Of a stretch of DNA of 64,000 nt, positions 42,581 to 54,340 are shown piece after piece. The DNA is taken from positions 24,452 to 88,451 of the forward strand of contig VCJN01003321.1 of assembly GCA_006384855.1 (NCBI GenBank), written 5' to 3'. The DNA is from Tetraselmis striata. Its lineage: Eukaryota; Chlorophyta; Chlorodendrophyceae; Chlorodendrales; Chlorodendraceae. The notes under the pieces were generated by a model that ran no database searches, was not told the origin of the DNA, and saw only the letters and a list, made by a program, of their open reading frames with translations. The position numbers and the translations under genes are program-made. Each line of letters starts with the position of its first letter. Position 1 is the stretch's first letter.

Positions 42581-43429
42581 TCCAACACTGTTGGATCACC
42601 GTCTAAAACACTGCCATCAAAATACCCGGCACTGACCACGAAAGGTCCGCCCTACCCGTTTGGGCTTCGGCGGGTACGGGTATTGCTTGTGGTTGCGGGG
42701 AGAGCGTCGAGAGAATGCACGGAAGTACTGGGGAAGAAAAAAGCCTACATTTAAGCAGAACTCACTTAGAACTCACTGATAAAGGTATCCTGTGTTTTAA
42801 GCAGGAAAGGTGGGGGCGCGAGGCACATTGCCGAAAGATGCTTTGGCATGATTACAAATCTTTTTTGAAGGGCCAGATGGCCTAAGAGGCAGACCTGCGA
42901 ATTTGAACGAAGTGAGGGGAGGGTGGGTGTGGCTGTCGCGGTGTGGTGGGTGCGCCGCGACAAAGAAAGGTGGGGACAGACACGCCTTCCCTAGTGCTTT
43001 TAAGCACATGACGAAGCAGCATCCGGGAGCAGCGCCACTCATCGGGACGATGGCTGCGTCGGGAACCGCAAGCGGAGGTGCCGTACGGGAGTACGGTGTC
43101 GATGCAGCTTCTCGAGGCGTTGCGAAGTCGATGCAGCCCCTCGGGCGGTACAACATACCAGCACCGGACATACTAGCACCGTATTTGTGCCGTACCGCGC
43201 CTGCTAAGTAGACGACGAGGGAAAGGAAACCCCAACTACTGGTAGTAAACATTTCAAGGAAGGGTGAGGGGCGGCGTATGCACATTGCCGACATGTCTTG
43301 GGCGCCAGCCGCAGGGCGGCGGCCGGGCGGGAGAGCAGTGACCGCCCGTGAGAACAACGGCTGGCTACCGTTGTACGGCGAGGCGTGCGAAGGGGGGGAG
43401 GGGGGTAGACGATGTAGTATGTAGCCAAC
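42581..43429. other. Region without a supported gene
   Basis: A long minus-strand open frame (43564-42797) is Ala/Pro/Arg/Ser-rich, has no recognisable motif and extends into the tandem array at 43.43 kb, so I treat it as a composition effect. Confidence 0.3.
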
Positions 43430-43855
43430 TCCACGCAGCGACAGCTTGATGGTGTCGACCAGCTGAGTGTCCAGGGCTGCGAAAGCAGCATGGGCACGAT
43501 GTGCGGCGGCGTCGCGATGGCGCCGACCAACAACGCGCCCGGGCTGCGAAAGCGACCGGGGCACATGGCGCAGCGGCGGACCGTTGGCGTCGACCTACTG
43601 CGAGTCCATCCCGTTAAGCTTAAGGCCGCCAAGGCGCGGGATGCGGTGGCGGCTCGATGGGCCGGCGAACTGCGTGTCCGATCTGCGAAGGCGACCGAGG
43701 CACATACATGGTGCAAGGACAGATTGACAGCGCCGACTAGCTGCGTGTTTGGGCCGCGGAAGCGGAAAACGGGCCAGGGCACAGAGTGCAGTGACGGCCC
43801 GGTGGCGCCGACGACCTGCGTGCGTCAGGCCGCCGCGGAAGCGAATGAGGCGTTT
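43430..43855 (-). repeat. Degenerate tandem array, unit about 75 bp
   Basis: At least five units share a core like ggcgccgac(c/g)a(c/g)ctgcgtg followed by gggc(t/c)gcgaaagcga. On the minus strand the units translate as variants of LDTQLVDTIKLSLRGV and GPNTQLVGAVNLSLHHV. Frames are not all continuous. The array abuts the truncated end of YR copy 4. Confidence 0.5.
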
Positions 43856-43859
43856 TTAG

Positions 43860-45650
43860 GTCTCGCAAGTCCTCGGGACCGCGCCGGCTGGGGCGGCCCT
43901 TCCAGCCTTCTCGCGGTACACCTATAGGATAATGTTGTACGAATCGACGTGCACGTCCCGCACTCGGCAGGACACGCCAGTGAGCCCCCGGGCGAAAGAC
44001 ATGGAGTTGACGACCGCGCTAATGAGGGCCCAGAAATCGTACCGGTACTCCGGGGGGGGGGGTGGGGGGGGGAGGGGGGGGGGGGGGGGAGGGCAGAAAC
44101 AATTAGCTTCGCACGTTCGACAAAGGAATAAGCTACATCGGCACGCAATAAATGGGACTCACAAAGCAACGGCGTCCAAGCGGCTTTGCATGAGCAAGAG
44201 GCTGCGACGCGCGGCGGGGAGGTGCAGGCTATCCTTAGCGATGGGATCGATGTTGTGCAGTTCGGGGAATTTGTTCATGGCCGACAGGTTTGCGGGGCAA
44301 GGTTCAAGTAGATGAGCAGCCCCGCGCGCCCGTCGCGCTTGTTGCGCGTAACGTATAAGCGCGAATGAAAGTCGTTGCGATCCATATGTAACCCGTGCAG
44401 TAACAACTGACGCACGCACTGAAGACAATACATGAGACGGTTGTTGAATAACGGCCAGGTGCAGGCGTGCGGATGGTTGAGCCGCACTCGGCTGTGGCTG
44501 CAGCAAGCACCGTACAAAGGAAGGTCTAAATGAAGTTTGTAGGGCAAGGGGGGGGGGGGGATCCGGTCCGGACACGGCGCGCTCATTCCATTGTTGAGCT
44601 GCCAGGGTTCGCCTTGTGGCGGTCACCAAAAGGTGACCTCGCAAAGCGCTAGCATCCCGACAGAAGGCGCTCCACGTACGCCATCACACATGCTCACCTT
44701 TGCGACCGCACCCACGACCGTCGCCGCCACGGCCACGTCCACGCCCGCGACCTGCGAGTGTCACTTGCACACGAGCAGTAGCGGCAACCTTAGCGCTGCT
44801 AGCGACTTTCGCCTCGAAAATAAACCCGGCGCCCGTAGTCGTCACGCATACGGTCCCCGAAGACCGTAGAGCCCAAATGGTCCGCTACTGCTTGCAAACG
44901 TTGAGCCCGCACCACGTCCAGCACCCCCTGGTCACCGGGCACACGCTTGACATCAGTCAGCCTATGCATTAAGGCCAGACAAAAACGGAACTCCTTGTCG
45001 ATGGCCTCGGCGTGGTTGCGAGCAAGCGCGAGGTAAGGAGTGAAGTTTTGCTAATTAGCAGACGGAAGGTAGGGCAACAGCTCGTCGAGAGCCACGAAGA
45101 GAGCGGTAGTGTTAGCCCCAAAACACGTCATCCAAACGTACTCCTCCTGCGCCGGGCAAACGCTGGTCATCCTACTTGAGGTAGTCATTCGTCTGGGTCA
45201 GTACGCAGCGGGAAGAGCCCAGGCACCATGTTGACCGGTCGTCCTTGTAGCTATGCTATGCTATGTGCATGTAGTTTTGGCACCGCGAGGTAGTCGTCCT
45301 CATCACTCGCGGATTTTGAATCGACACGGCCGCTCTGGGCTGGCGCTAGCAATTCGGGGCGCCCCGCGGCTTTCCCGCTGCTTGTCGGCTGCCTCGTGCC
45401 GCGCTGTCCGGACCCAGGGCCATGTGCTCCGTCTCCATCAGCACCGTGTCCATTTGAAATTGAAATTGAAATTGAAATTGAAATTGATTCCGACGCGTCC
45501 ACGGCCGTCAGTTGGGCCAACGACGATGTGAGCTCTAGCAGCAATGTAGACGGGGCATGCATGTATACTTGAAGCAATTTGAGCGTCGGCTCGGCGACAG
45601 GGTCTTCTCCACCTTGGCATAATAATGCACGGGCGTGCGGATGAGAACAA
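43860..45650 (-). pseudogene. Decayed YR element, copy 4
   Basis: The gag part (45640-45260) retains EDPVAEPTLKLLQVYMHAPS and ASDEDDYLAVPKL, with a hexamer microsatellite (tttgaaattgaaattg..., 45453-45487) inserted in frame as an Ile-Ser run. The stop context is TGATGG near 44685. The ORF2 start (HLLVTATRRTLAAQQWNE, near 44640) and parts of the core (FPELHNIDPIAKDSLHLPAA, near 44270) are seen, but the core-binding domain is deleted. A C-rich tract (44052-44093) interrupts the segment equivalent to LIVSAPYPESH. Homology ends near 43860. It is the oldest copy in the window. Confidence 0.75.
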
Positions 45651-45986
45651 CACACACGGATCGATTGTGAGCCGGGTGTGGTCCAAAAACAACTTGTGAC
45701 CTTGCATGCGACATGTTATTTGCTGCGGGACAATTAATCGTTGTGTGTAACGGGATAGTTTGTTGCGCGCATTATATGCAGCGTACCAGCAGCAGACTCG
45801 TGGTACTGGTACCAATACCCGTATACAACAATGTGCTAGTATTCACGACGCAATGTGTGAGCATCATCAGCGTTTGCGCGGCGCACGCGTTTTTTGCTGC
45901 TGCTGGCGGTAAATTCTGACGCGACCTGTTGTATATTACTATATTATAGACTAGATTCAAGAATCAATAATGATGATAAGGATGGA
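45651..45986. other. Leader remnant and flank of YR copy 4
   Basis: The first about 80 bp match the 5' leader of the YR element (gtgagccgggtgtggtc). No A repeat is recognised. The rest is AT-richer and has no supported gene. Confidence 0.35.
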
Positions 45987-46730
45987 TTAGTCACTACGTA
46001 AATCCCCCCACCCATCCGTTGTTTGGGTGGACACGCGACGACCGTCCTCGGCTCGCTGATGAATCGCAAGACCTCCCTCCGCCTCCACCCCCGGCTGGGG
46101 ATGGGGCGGGGCTCGTGCACGGGGGCACCTTGCTAGCCTTAGCCGCGCTTGTGTTGCCATTGCCGCGGAGGAGCAGTGCGAGCTAGACACCGGCGTCTTA
46201 TTTCCTTGCTGGTCCGGTCAACTCGCATTTCGCTTTTCGTTGAGCACCCTCTTCCCTTCCTATCATGTCGGCGCCTCCACCTCACATTCGGCCCGGTGCC
46301 GCTATTGGAGTGGGACCGGGATCATGTACTGGGGAGGCACTTCTAGGTTCGACGGAAGGGGACGCGACCAAGCTGGCGGCGGATTTGGCGCTGGGTGGCC
46401 CGCGGCATTTACCCGATCGTGGCGCCCCGTTCTGGGTTGAACGCGCCCCCCCCCCCCCCCCCCCCCCATTCCGCTCCTTGCTGCGATACCTCTCCGAAGC
46501 TCCTTTCCTGTCGGCGCCTCCACCTAACATTCGGCCTAGTGCCGATACTAGAGTGGCCCGGGATTATGTGCTGATGGGGAGAGCGTCCCTACTGCGTGGC
46601 CGAGCGGCTGGCGGCTTGCGATGCCCGGTCGGTGGCTGTCATGACGGTCATGGCGGTTCCCGTAGCTAGATTTCCTTCTGGATTTCTGTATGGATTTCTT
46701 GAATGTTGCAGCTAGCACATGAAATCACAT
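45987..46730 (+). repeat. Unidentified repeat family X, copy 1
   Basis: This copy aligns to 54341-57150 along its length: a GC-rich leader (cgacgaccgtcctcggc, cctccgcctccacccccggc), an ORF region, and an end with ggatttccttct-type repeats then gatttcttgaatgttgc. It includes an open frame 46265-46669. A C tract of about 22 nt (46446-46467) stands where copy 2 has only seven C. I see no TIRs, LTRs or recognisable protein. Confidence 0.6.
46265..46669 (+). CDS. ORF of repeat family X, unknown product
   Basis: It encodes 134 residues from ATG 46265 to TAG. Two related segments, LSAPPPHIRPGAAIG-like and APFLSAPPPNIRPSADTRVA, suggest an internal repeat. Between them is STEGDATKLAADLALGGPRH, whose counterpart is recognisable in copy 2 in a different frame. 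The C tract adds a Pro run. It may be a fragment of a longer transposon ORF. Function is unknown. Confidence 0.3.
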   Translation: MSAPPPHIRPGAAIGVGPGSCTGEALLGSTEGDATKLAADLALGGPRHLPDRGAPFWVERAPPPPPPPFRSLLRYLSEAPFLSAPPPNIRPSADTRVARDYVLMGRASLLRGRAAGGLRCPVGGCHDGHGGSRS

Positions 46731-47303
46731 TAGTCACTATGTGCACGCAACGTACCTTATTTAACGAGGAGCTCGGCGGATGCTGCGCTCTGACGCAGCG
46801 GCTGGCGGTGATGATACGGGTAATAATGCAGCGCTCGGGGGGGTGGAGTACAGGTACGAGTACGAATTAATACTGGTACGAGCTATAATAGTACAACAAG
46901 CAGCACCGACAAATCTATAAATAAGCTGATCGTCGTCGTCGTCGGCGTCGTCGATAAAGTAAACTTTTTGGTTACAGGGAGAGCGTCCGGAGAATGCACG
47001 CAAAGTGATTCACGTCGTCGATAAAGTCGTCACCGCTATCTGCGCACTCACTGATTCACTCCCATCGGAGCGCCAGGACTGATGATGGTTGGAGGACAAC
47101 ACCAAACGAGCAGTCTCAAATTCCTCGCCGCAGTAGCTGCCAGGGTGTTCCGCCGTTACTTAGCAGCCAAAATCGAGAGACACGGTATCCACATACAGCC
47201 ACTACCAACCTGCGCCACAAGGCAGTCTTAGGCAGCGGTGCTCGGGCGCGCGGCGTCCCAACACCAGGGGCGGGCGGGCGGCGCGAGGAAGGAGGCAGGC
47301 GCG
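46731..47303. other. 5' flank of the helicase gene
   Basis: No gene is seen. It should include the helicase promoter. A (cgt/cga)-rich stretch near 46930-46955 is a minor microsatellite. Confidence 0.3.
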
Positions 47304-50300
47304 ATGGTATCCGACGCGGCGAAGAAGAAGGCCAAAGCGAAGCGCGAGGCTGCCGCCTCGAAACGGGCCGCAGCTGGCTCGGGAGAGGCAGCACCAAGTG
47401 GAAACAATGCTGTATGCGCCCCCACTACATGTATGCAGCGCACAAGCAAGTTTTTTTTTGTGAGTTATAGCGTGATGCAGGGAGTCCCGGGCACGTTCAG
47501 TCGCGCATCAGCTGCTGCAAACAGTGACTACAGTGCAAATAGTACAGAGTACACCCGTTCGCTGCGGCTGAAAATAGGGATATATTTGTGTGTCTGGAAA
47601 ATGTGTGAAGCATTGTGGTATGGCGCCCTCAGACTGGGCCGGCGCAGGGGGCTCCAGACGGGATACTGCTGCCGTCCACGCTCACCGCCCGGCAAAGAGC
47701 CGCACTGCATGAAGCTGCCGAGAAGAGTGCGCTGCAGCATGTCAGCAAGGGGGAGGGCGACCAGCGGCGGATGGCAATCGGTGAGAGTGTTGCCCATCGG
47801 GCTGCGTAGAGCACTGCCTCACTGTGCCAGGCAGCCTTGACTTCCTTGGCTGGCGTCCGGCGGCGCCTCTCCCTGCCTGCCTGCGCTCGCTGACTGCCCT
47901 GCTTGTGCTGTGAGCAGGCAGGCAACTGGAGGGCGCAAATATCATCGCCCTCCCGGACGATGCCACGTTTACCGATGCGGAGCTGGCGCACAAGCTCCAG
48001 ACCCTCCTTGGCCTGGAGGTACAGGGCGAGCTAAACCTGCGGGCAGACCAGGGAGCGGCGAAGCCGATCGAGATGGGATTCCAGCGGCGCAGCAAGAAGG
48101 GCAAAGCGCCGGGTCCCCTGGATCCGGGGTCCTGGGCGGCAGGCATGACTCCGCTGCTGGAGATGGAACGTGATGCCGAGGCGAGCCCCCTCTCGGGCGC
48201 TGGCCTGACCCCGCGTGACAGTCCTGCCATCCAGCCATGCCGGCCTCCCTCCAGGCCTGAGCGCCTGCGTTGGGGTCGGTGCGCTGTGACGGGGTAAATG
48301 TCCGCATCACGCTGACGTGCAGCAGTGCCGCCGCATCAGGTCGAGGAGGCCCGGGAGTCCATCTCCGCGCGCAGCAGCGCAAGCGCCCCCAGCAGCCGGG
48401 TGATGCTCAATCTTAAATGCACCGGGGTGGAGGGCGGACTGCTGGGGCGCAGCCTCATCACGCTGGCGCCCAACAAGTGCAGTGACGCCGCCCGCATCCC
48501 CCCCATTCCACGTGTGCTTGCCATGGTACCGCATCGCGATTGGCTCCGCCTGGCAATCCCAGACCGGCGCTGACGGCGCTTTGCGGTGCGGCAGAATCCT
48601 GCCGGGCTGCAGCGCCACCCCCTTGCCGCCGCACAAGTTCTCCCCACACGACATCGTCGCCATCAGGTCCAACAAGGGCGACCCAGCCGCAGAGCCCATC
48701 GTGGAGGGAGTCGTGTACCGCATCAAGGTGCCGCACGGCGCGCAATCCCACGGCCCCGGCGCGCCGATGTGTGCGTGTGTGCGCGTCTGTGCGCGAGTGG
48801 GTGGGTGTGACGCTGCCTCCTGTGCGCAGGACACGGAGATCGTTGTCGCTGTTGAGGAGCTGCCAGATGATGGCCTCGATGTCCCTCTGAGGTGCGCCGG
48901 CGGGGAAAGGGGGGGGGGGGGGGCTGCATGGCGCTTTGCCAAACAAGGTGCCAAGCAATTCGTACGCTGTGCGCCCACCGGACTCCCAACGGCCGTGGTG
49001 CCACACGGAGGGTGTCCGTACCATACCGCTCATGCTCCCGGACGTGGGTTTACCGGCACATGCACGGGCGCAGGCTGGAGCGACTCGCAAACGACATCAC
49101 ATTCAAGCGCTACAGCAGCACCCTGCAGAGCCTGAGCGGCGGGCAGGCAGCGCTGGGCCCGGCTTCCAGAATCGTGGATGTCCTCTTTGGAAGGGCAGAG
49201 CCCAGGTTCCATGACAAATGCCCGCCGTGGACCCCAATGAACAAGGGTACAGCAGGGGCCGCGCACGCTGCGACCTTTCTGCAATGTGTCCGTCCGCGGA
49301 GCAACACAAGCTGACTCTGCTGCTGCTCTTTTGTTTGGACCGGCCGTCGTCCCCGCAGGCCTTGACGAGTCTCAGAAGCGAGCGGTCAGCTTGGTGCTGG
49401 CAGCGCAGGACGTCTCGCTCATCCATGGGCCCCCCGGCACCGGCAAGACAACGGCGGCTGTCGAGATCATCCTTCAGGTAGTCACTTGTGTGTGAGTGAG
49501 TGAGTGTGTGTGTGTGTGGCAGGGGGGGGGGGGGAGGGTACTGGATGGGAAGCTGGGTGTTTTTTATCTGGGTGTCAAGGACCTGGGAGAGTGCAAGTGG
49601 CTGCTGGATAGTGGCAGTAGAGCGCAACTGGGACAGCATCACCATCACGATCCACCAATCCAAGTACATCCACGACATGCTGTCCCGATCCGACATGGTG
49701 CTGCAGTACCAGTGCAGCGCTGCAGTACCCAGCGTTGGGAACGATCCCCGCAGCTCTGAGCCCTACTCTGACCCAAGCGGCTACCGCAGCCGATTGGAGT
49801 GGCGCGCCATTGGGTGACAGTCGGTGTGGTATGCAGGAAGTGAAGCGGGGCTCCCGGGTGCTGGTAGCCGCAGCGTCCAACATCGCGGTGGATAACATCG
49901 TGGAGCGGCTCAAGTTGGCCGCACCCAAGCTCAAGGCCGTGCGCATGGGCCACCCGGCGCGCCTGATGCCAGAGGTGCACGCCTTCGCCCGCAGGGCTCT
50001 CCGCGGGCGCACCCCCTCCCGCCGGCCTGCCTGGAGTACGCTTGTTGCCCATTGCCGCCCGTGCCCCGCTGCAGGTGTTGAGCGCCAGCCTGGAAGCCCA
50101 GGTCCTTGAGCAGCGACAATAGCGCGCTGGCGCGCGAGTGCCGGCAGGACATCAAGAAAACGACCCAGGCCATGATGAAGCTGGGCCGCAAGGACTACCA
50201 GGAGCGAAGGTGCTGCCACCCGGAGACAGCCGCGTACGCGGGTGCCCAGTAGCGCTCGCCCGCCATGCGCCAACGAGTCGCTTCCGTGTGCACTTCCGCA

Positions 50301-52646
50301 GAGCCCTGAGGCAGGAGCTGCGCCAGCTCGTGAAGGAGGAGCGGCAGCGGCAGACAAAAGCGGTGTACGAGGTCTTGAACAGCTCGCAGGTAAGCCCCCC
50401 CTGGCGACGCCTTTACTCCTCTGGCAGCCAACTCCACGAATGCTGTGGCGATGCGTTCTCTGACGCGGCGCCCCACAACAACCCAGGTCGTGTGTTGCAC
50501 TCTGTCGGGGGTCCACGCCAAGGATTTGAGGAAGGAGAGCTTCGATTTGGCGGTGGTCGATGAAGCAGCGCAGGCGCTGGAGGTCGCCACGTGGGCGGCC
50601 ATCCTCAAGGCCAAGCGCGTCGTGTTGGCAGGGGACCACTTGCAGCTCCCACCAACAATCATCAGCAAGAAGGCGGAGGGCGGGGGCTTGGGGCGCACGC
50701 TCTTCCAACGCCTGCAGGTGGCCCCCCACTCCCCGGCGCTCCGTGGACGCCCTCGCGTCCCTCCTGCCCCCGGTGCCAAGGTCTCACTAGCGGGACCCCG
50801 CTTGCCTGGCTGCACACGCCTGAAAGCCCGGCTGTGCTGCGCGCAGGAAATGTATGGGGAGAGCGTCAGCGAGATGCTGACCGTCCAGTACCGCATGAAC
50901 AACAGCATTATGCAGTGGAGCAGCGACGAATTCTACAGTTCCAAATTGACGGCAGCGCCGTCCGTGGCCCAGCATACCCTATCGGATATCCAGGCAAGAC
51001 GCCGCCCGCCCTTCGGATTGCGATCTCGTTGCTTCACGGTGCTGTGGATGTGGCATGAGCCGTAAAGAAGCTGGGAAGCTGGGGGGAGGCGGCGGGTGAG
51101 GTTTCAAACCCTGAAAACCCTAAACCTTCCGCTGATCGCTTCTGCCGTGCAAATGCGGCCACTGACGCTGTCGTGCGCGCCACCGGCAGCCCTCGGCGTC
51201 GGAGCTTCCGGTGCTGATGATGATTGACACCACGGGGTGTGACTGTGAGGAGCAATCCGAGGAGGCCGGCGACAGCAGGTGCAACGAGGGCGAAGCCAAG
51301 ATTGTGATGGCTTGCGCCGCGAGGCTGGTGGAGCTGGGCGTCGCGCCCGCGCAGATCGGGGTCATAACGCCGTACAACGGCCAGGTCCGCTGCTGCTTGA
51401 CGTGTGCCAGTCACACTGCAGCAGCGCGCCGGTGGAACTGCTCCTGCTGGGCGGACATCAGGGAGGGAACATAGGGCTGGGCGCTGGCCACGTGCACCCT
51501 GTCAGGGCTCCGCCTGCCTGCGATGCCGACCTGAGCATGTTGGTGGGTGCAGGTGGCGTTATTGAAAACCATGCGCTCTGACGAGCTTTCCGCGATGGAG
51601 ATCTCCTCTGTGGACGGCTTCCAGGTGTGGGACACCTGTAACCCCTGGCCCATCCGGCACGCGTGGCGGTCCTCTGGTGCCTCGGGGGTAGTCGCTATTT
51701 GTCGTGTGAGTAAAAATGTTGTCATTTGTGCGACGACTCATACATTTTTCAGGGATCATGGTCGCGTTTCTAGACAAGCAGCCAGCCCTCAGCGAAGCGC
51801 CTCAGGAAGGTCACTGAAACATTATGTACCCTGAAATGAATCAATCAATGCATGGCGCGGAAGTACCCCTTTGCTCCAGCATACATCCCGTGTTCATATT
51901 TCTTACACGACAAACATCCCCGGGGCACCAGACCCGCCCGCCCTCTAGGGGTGCCGGCCCGACTATAAGAACTCTCAGAAACGGAGTGCTAGCGAGTGTT
52001 CTTGATTCTCATAATGATATCGTGATGTATTCGTCTGAATTTTTGTTCTTAGTAAGTTTTGTTCTTTGGTCCTTGTATTGGACCAAACAATAAGGACGTG
52101 GCGCGTTCTTAATTGTTTTGTTCTTAAGGCTAATGACAAGTTGATTTGTTGTTTTGGGTGCTCCCCCCCCCCCCCCCCCCCCCCCCTTTTTGAGCGCCGC
52201 TTTTTTCCTCTCCTGCTGCATCCACAGGTTCTGCAAGTCACTGTCAAAAGCACTGCAAAATAGTTGGGTCGGCACCCGTACTGAAGGCTGTGTTGTGTTT
52301 ATATTGACTTGGGCGCGCAGGGCCGCGAGAAGGAGGCCCTCATCATCAGCGCTGTCCGCTCAAACAGCACCGGCGAAATCGGGTTCCTGTCGGATCAGCG
52401 CCGCATGAATGTCGCGGTCACTCGAGCCAGGCGGCACTGCTGCCTCATCTGCTGCTCCGAGACACTGCAGGTACCGCGGGCACGCGCCACCGGCCACCCC
52501 GTAGCCGATGACCCGCAATCCATTGCCGCCTGCGTTGATATTGACAGAGCGCTGCGTCGCTTCCGCAGAGTGACCCGTTTCTGCAGCGTCTGGTAGAGTA
52601 CTTCGAAGCCAACGGGGAGTACCTCTCAGCGGAATCTTTCATGTAG
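47304..52646 (+). CDS. R3H-domain SF1 helicase, IGHMBP2/SMUBP-2-like
   Basis: Upf1-like superfamily 1 RNA/DNA helicase. The proposed first exon (47304-47411) is lysine/alanine-rich ([20 protein letters not shown]). Next is an R3H domain ([30 protein letters not shown]; about 47680-47780), then [16 protein letters not shown] (47975), the OB-like 1B region ([17 protein letters not shown] 48430; [17 protein letters not shown] 48630; [15 protein letters not shown] 48837) and [17 protein letters not shown] (49085). Motif I is [12 protein letters not shown] (about 49424-49460); [19 protein letters not shown] (motif Ia, 49858); [10 protein letters not shown] (motif II, 50548); AGDHLQLPP (motif III, 50628); VQYRM (motif IV, 50883); [10 protein letters not shown] (51359); [20 protein letters not shown] (motif V, split 51609/52320); and [12 protein letters not shown] (motif VI, 52405). 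It ends [12 protein letters not shown] 52644-52646. Introns carry G/C tracts at 48910, 49524 and 52165. Assignment is firm; N-terminal exon joins are inferred. Confidence 0.85.
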
Positions 52647-52768
52647 TCAACATCCGTTGGTGCTGTCATGCCATCTATATCCCCCACGCCCGCGAGGCAG
52701 CAAGCACCGGTAAAGTGTCAGGCTGCTCGTGTGGGGGAGTAAAAGAGTGAAACAGGGCGTATTGGGCG

Positions 52769-53588
52769 TCATCGAAGCAGGGGCTTCACAAGGGCCTCCA
52801 GCTCTTCCAACGCGAGCTTTACCGCTTTCACCTGCCAATGGGCACAGTCCGCTCAGCCTGCCCGGGCGTGCGCGTCTGCATTCGCTGCATAGAGGGGGGG
52901 CCTGGACTCCAACAGGAAGCCGCATGCCATCGTGGTCGGAGCGCAGCGCGTACCCTGGCCGCCAGGATGTCCATGCCACGAAGCTCTTTGTTCAGTCTGA
53001 CACTGCCCTGTATCAGCCTCTCTCCTGCATGTACCGCCGATAGCGCTTTGGCCTCCAAGTCCATCGCAGCGGAGTCGTACAACAGCATGTGGTCCACAGC
53101 CGACTCCGTTGACTCCTGCATCACTTCCTGCCGCGGCAACGTGTTGTTGCCTGTCATATATACCGCGAGACGGGATGCAATCCTCGGGGCAATGGGACTT
53201 GATATGCGACTTCAGGCGCGCGTGCGCGACTGTGTGTCTGGCCGGTGGTGGGGGAGAGAGGGCGCGGAGAAAGAGGGGAAGAAAGCATCCTTGGCATCAT
53301 CAGCACAGTGTTCTGCTGAACAGGGTGGGCACATGCAATCAGGACCTCGCTCCGCAAGCATGGCCCCACCTTCCACACGGCGGTCAGTTGCGACAGGTCG
53401 GACGCGAGGTTTGTGCCGGCCACCTCCAGTTTCCTCAGCATTTCCGCCGCCTCCGATGCCGATAAGCAGCTGCTGCTCGCGCCCTCCAGTTGTTTTTTCT
53501 GATCGCGGGTGCTGGCGGCTACTGATGGTGCGCTTCCCCCTGGAGGTGGAGACAGACGCTCTGCAGGTTCTGATTTTGACGCCCTCAT
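52769..53588 (-). CDS. Small helical protein of unknown function
   Basis: Minus-strand exons: 53588 to about 53370 (MRASKSEPAERLSPPPGG, then SASEAAEMLRKLEVAGTNLA, SDLSQLTAVWK, donor gtgggg); about 53140-52960 (ESTESAVDHMLLYDSAAMDL, EAKALSAVHAGERLIQGSVR, LNKELRGMDILAARV); and about 52830-52769 (VKAVKLALEELEALVKPLLR, stop TGA 52771-52769, after ttggcag). The product is about 150 residues, mostly predicted helix with heptad-like Leu/Ala spacing, so a coiled-coil subunit is likely. The middle exon recalls small BLOC-1/BORC-type subunits, which I could not confirm. It converges with the helicase gene, with 122 bp between the stop codons. Confidence 0.55.
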
Positions 53589-54340
53589 CAAACCAGGTGA
53601 TGAGGGACGGCACTTGCCACGGAAGCGCCGGTACTTTTGCGACGTTTAAAACCTGGACGGCTCCGCTCCGCTATCCCCTGGTTGCAGCGCTGTAGTGGCT
53701 AGTGGCAGCCCTGGGCAGGTCCATGCAGTGATCGCGCGCGAGGTGCAGGGAGCTGTGTCCCGTCCCAATACTGGGGTGCAAGTCCGGAACGCCAGGGCAG
53801 CAAGTTCCTCGGGCTTGACCGGTTCTGTTGGTCAGTCAGTCGTCGTTGATGTGGCCCTCACAATACCGCCTGCTCGCGACTCGTTCAACCGGTACGGATT
53901 GCAACCTAGGCTATCAGGCCAGGACAACCAATCAGCAAACATCGTTCTCGTTCGCTGGCGGACCGGCTGTTCGCGCAGCTTCGTTCCCCCCCCCCCCCCC
54001 CACACACACTCTTATCCCCCCAATCCTACCATATATCCTTATTACGTATGAGGTGAGTCTGTGGGACCGTCTGTGTGTCTGTGTCTGTCTGTCTGTCGCA
54101 AGCTTTCGGAACGAGTTCGCAAAGATTATTATATAGATCGAATATGTATTCGTTGTAGCTTCCGTGATAATTCCGCGCGGGGCAAAATAGCCGTCTCGCT
54201 TACCTGTGCCGCTCGGCGGCCAATGAACTGCATATCACTGCCAGCCGTACGCGTACGCGTACGGCACCGTACGTGTAGCACCCCGCTACGGGACCCATTG
54301 CCGAGAAAATCCCACACCCATGGAAAATTAACTCTTAATA
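53589..54340. other. Intergenic region with dispersed repeat and palindrome
   Basis: A C14 tract is at about 53987-54000. The CTGT-led repeat (about 54075-54180) matches the one at 34.8 kb. A perfect 22-bp palindrome at 54244-54265 has 11-bp arms beginning gccgtacgcgt. No gene is supported. Confidence 0.45.

Noticed and set aside
42797..43564. Long minus-strand open frame (255 codons)
   Set aside because: Ala/Pro/Arg-rich, no motif, and it runs into a degenerate tandem array.
45453..45487. CRISPR-like short regular repeat (ttgaaa units)
   Set aside because: The units are contiguous hexamers without spacers: a microsatellite in a eukaryotic pseudogene.
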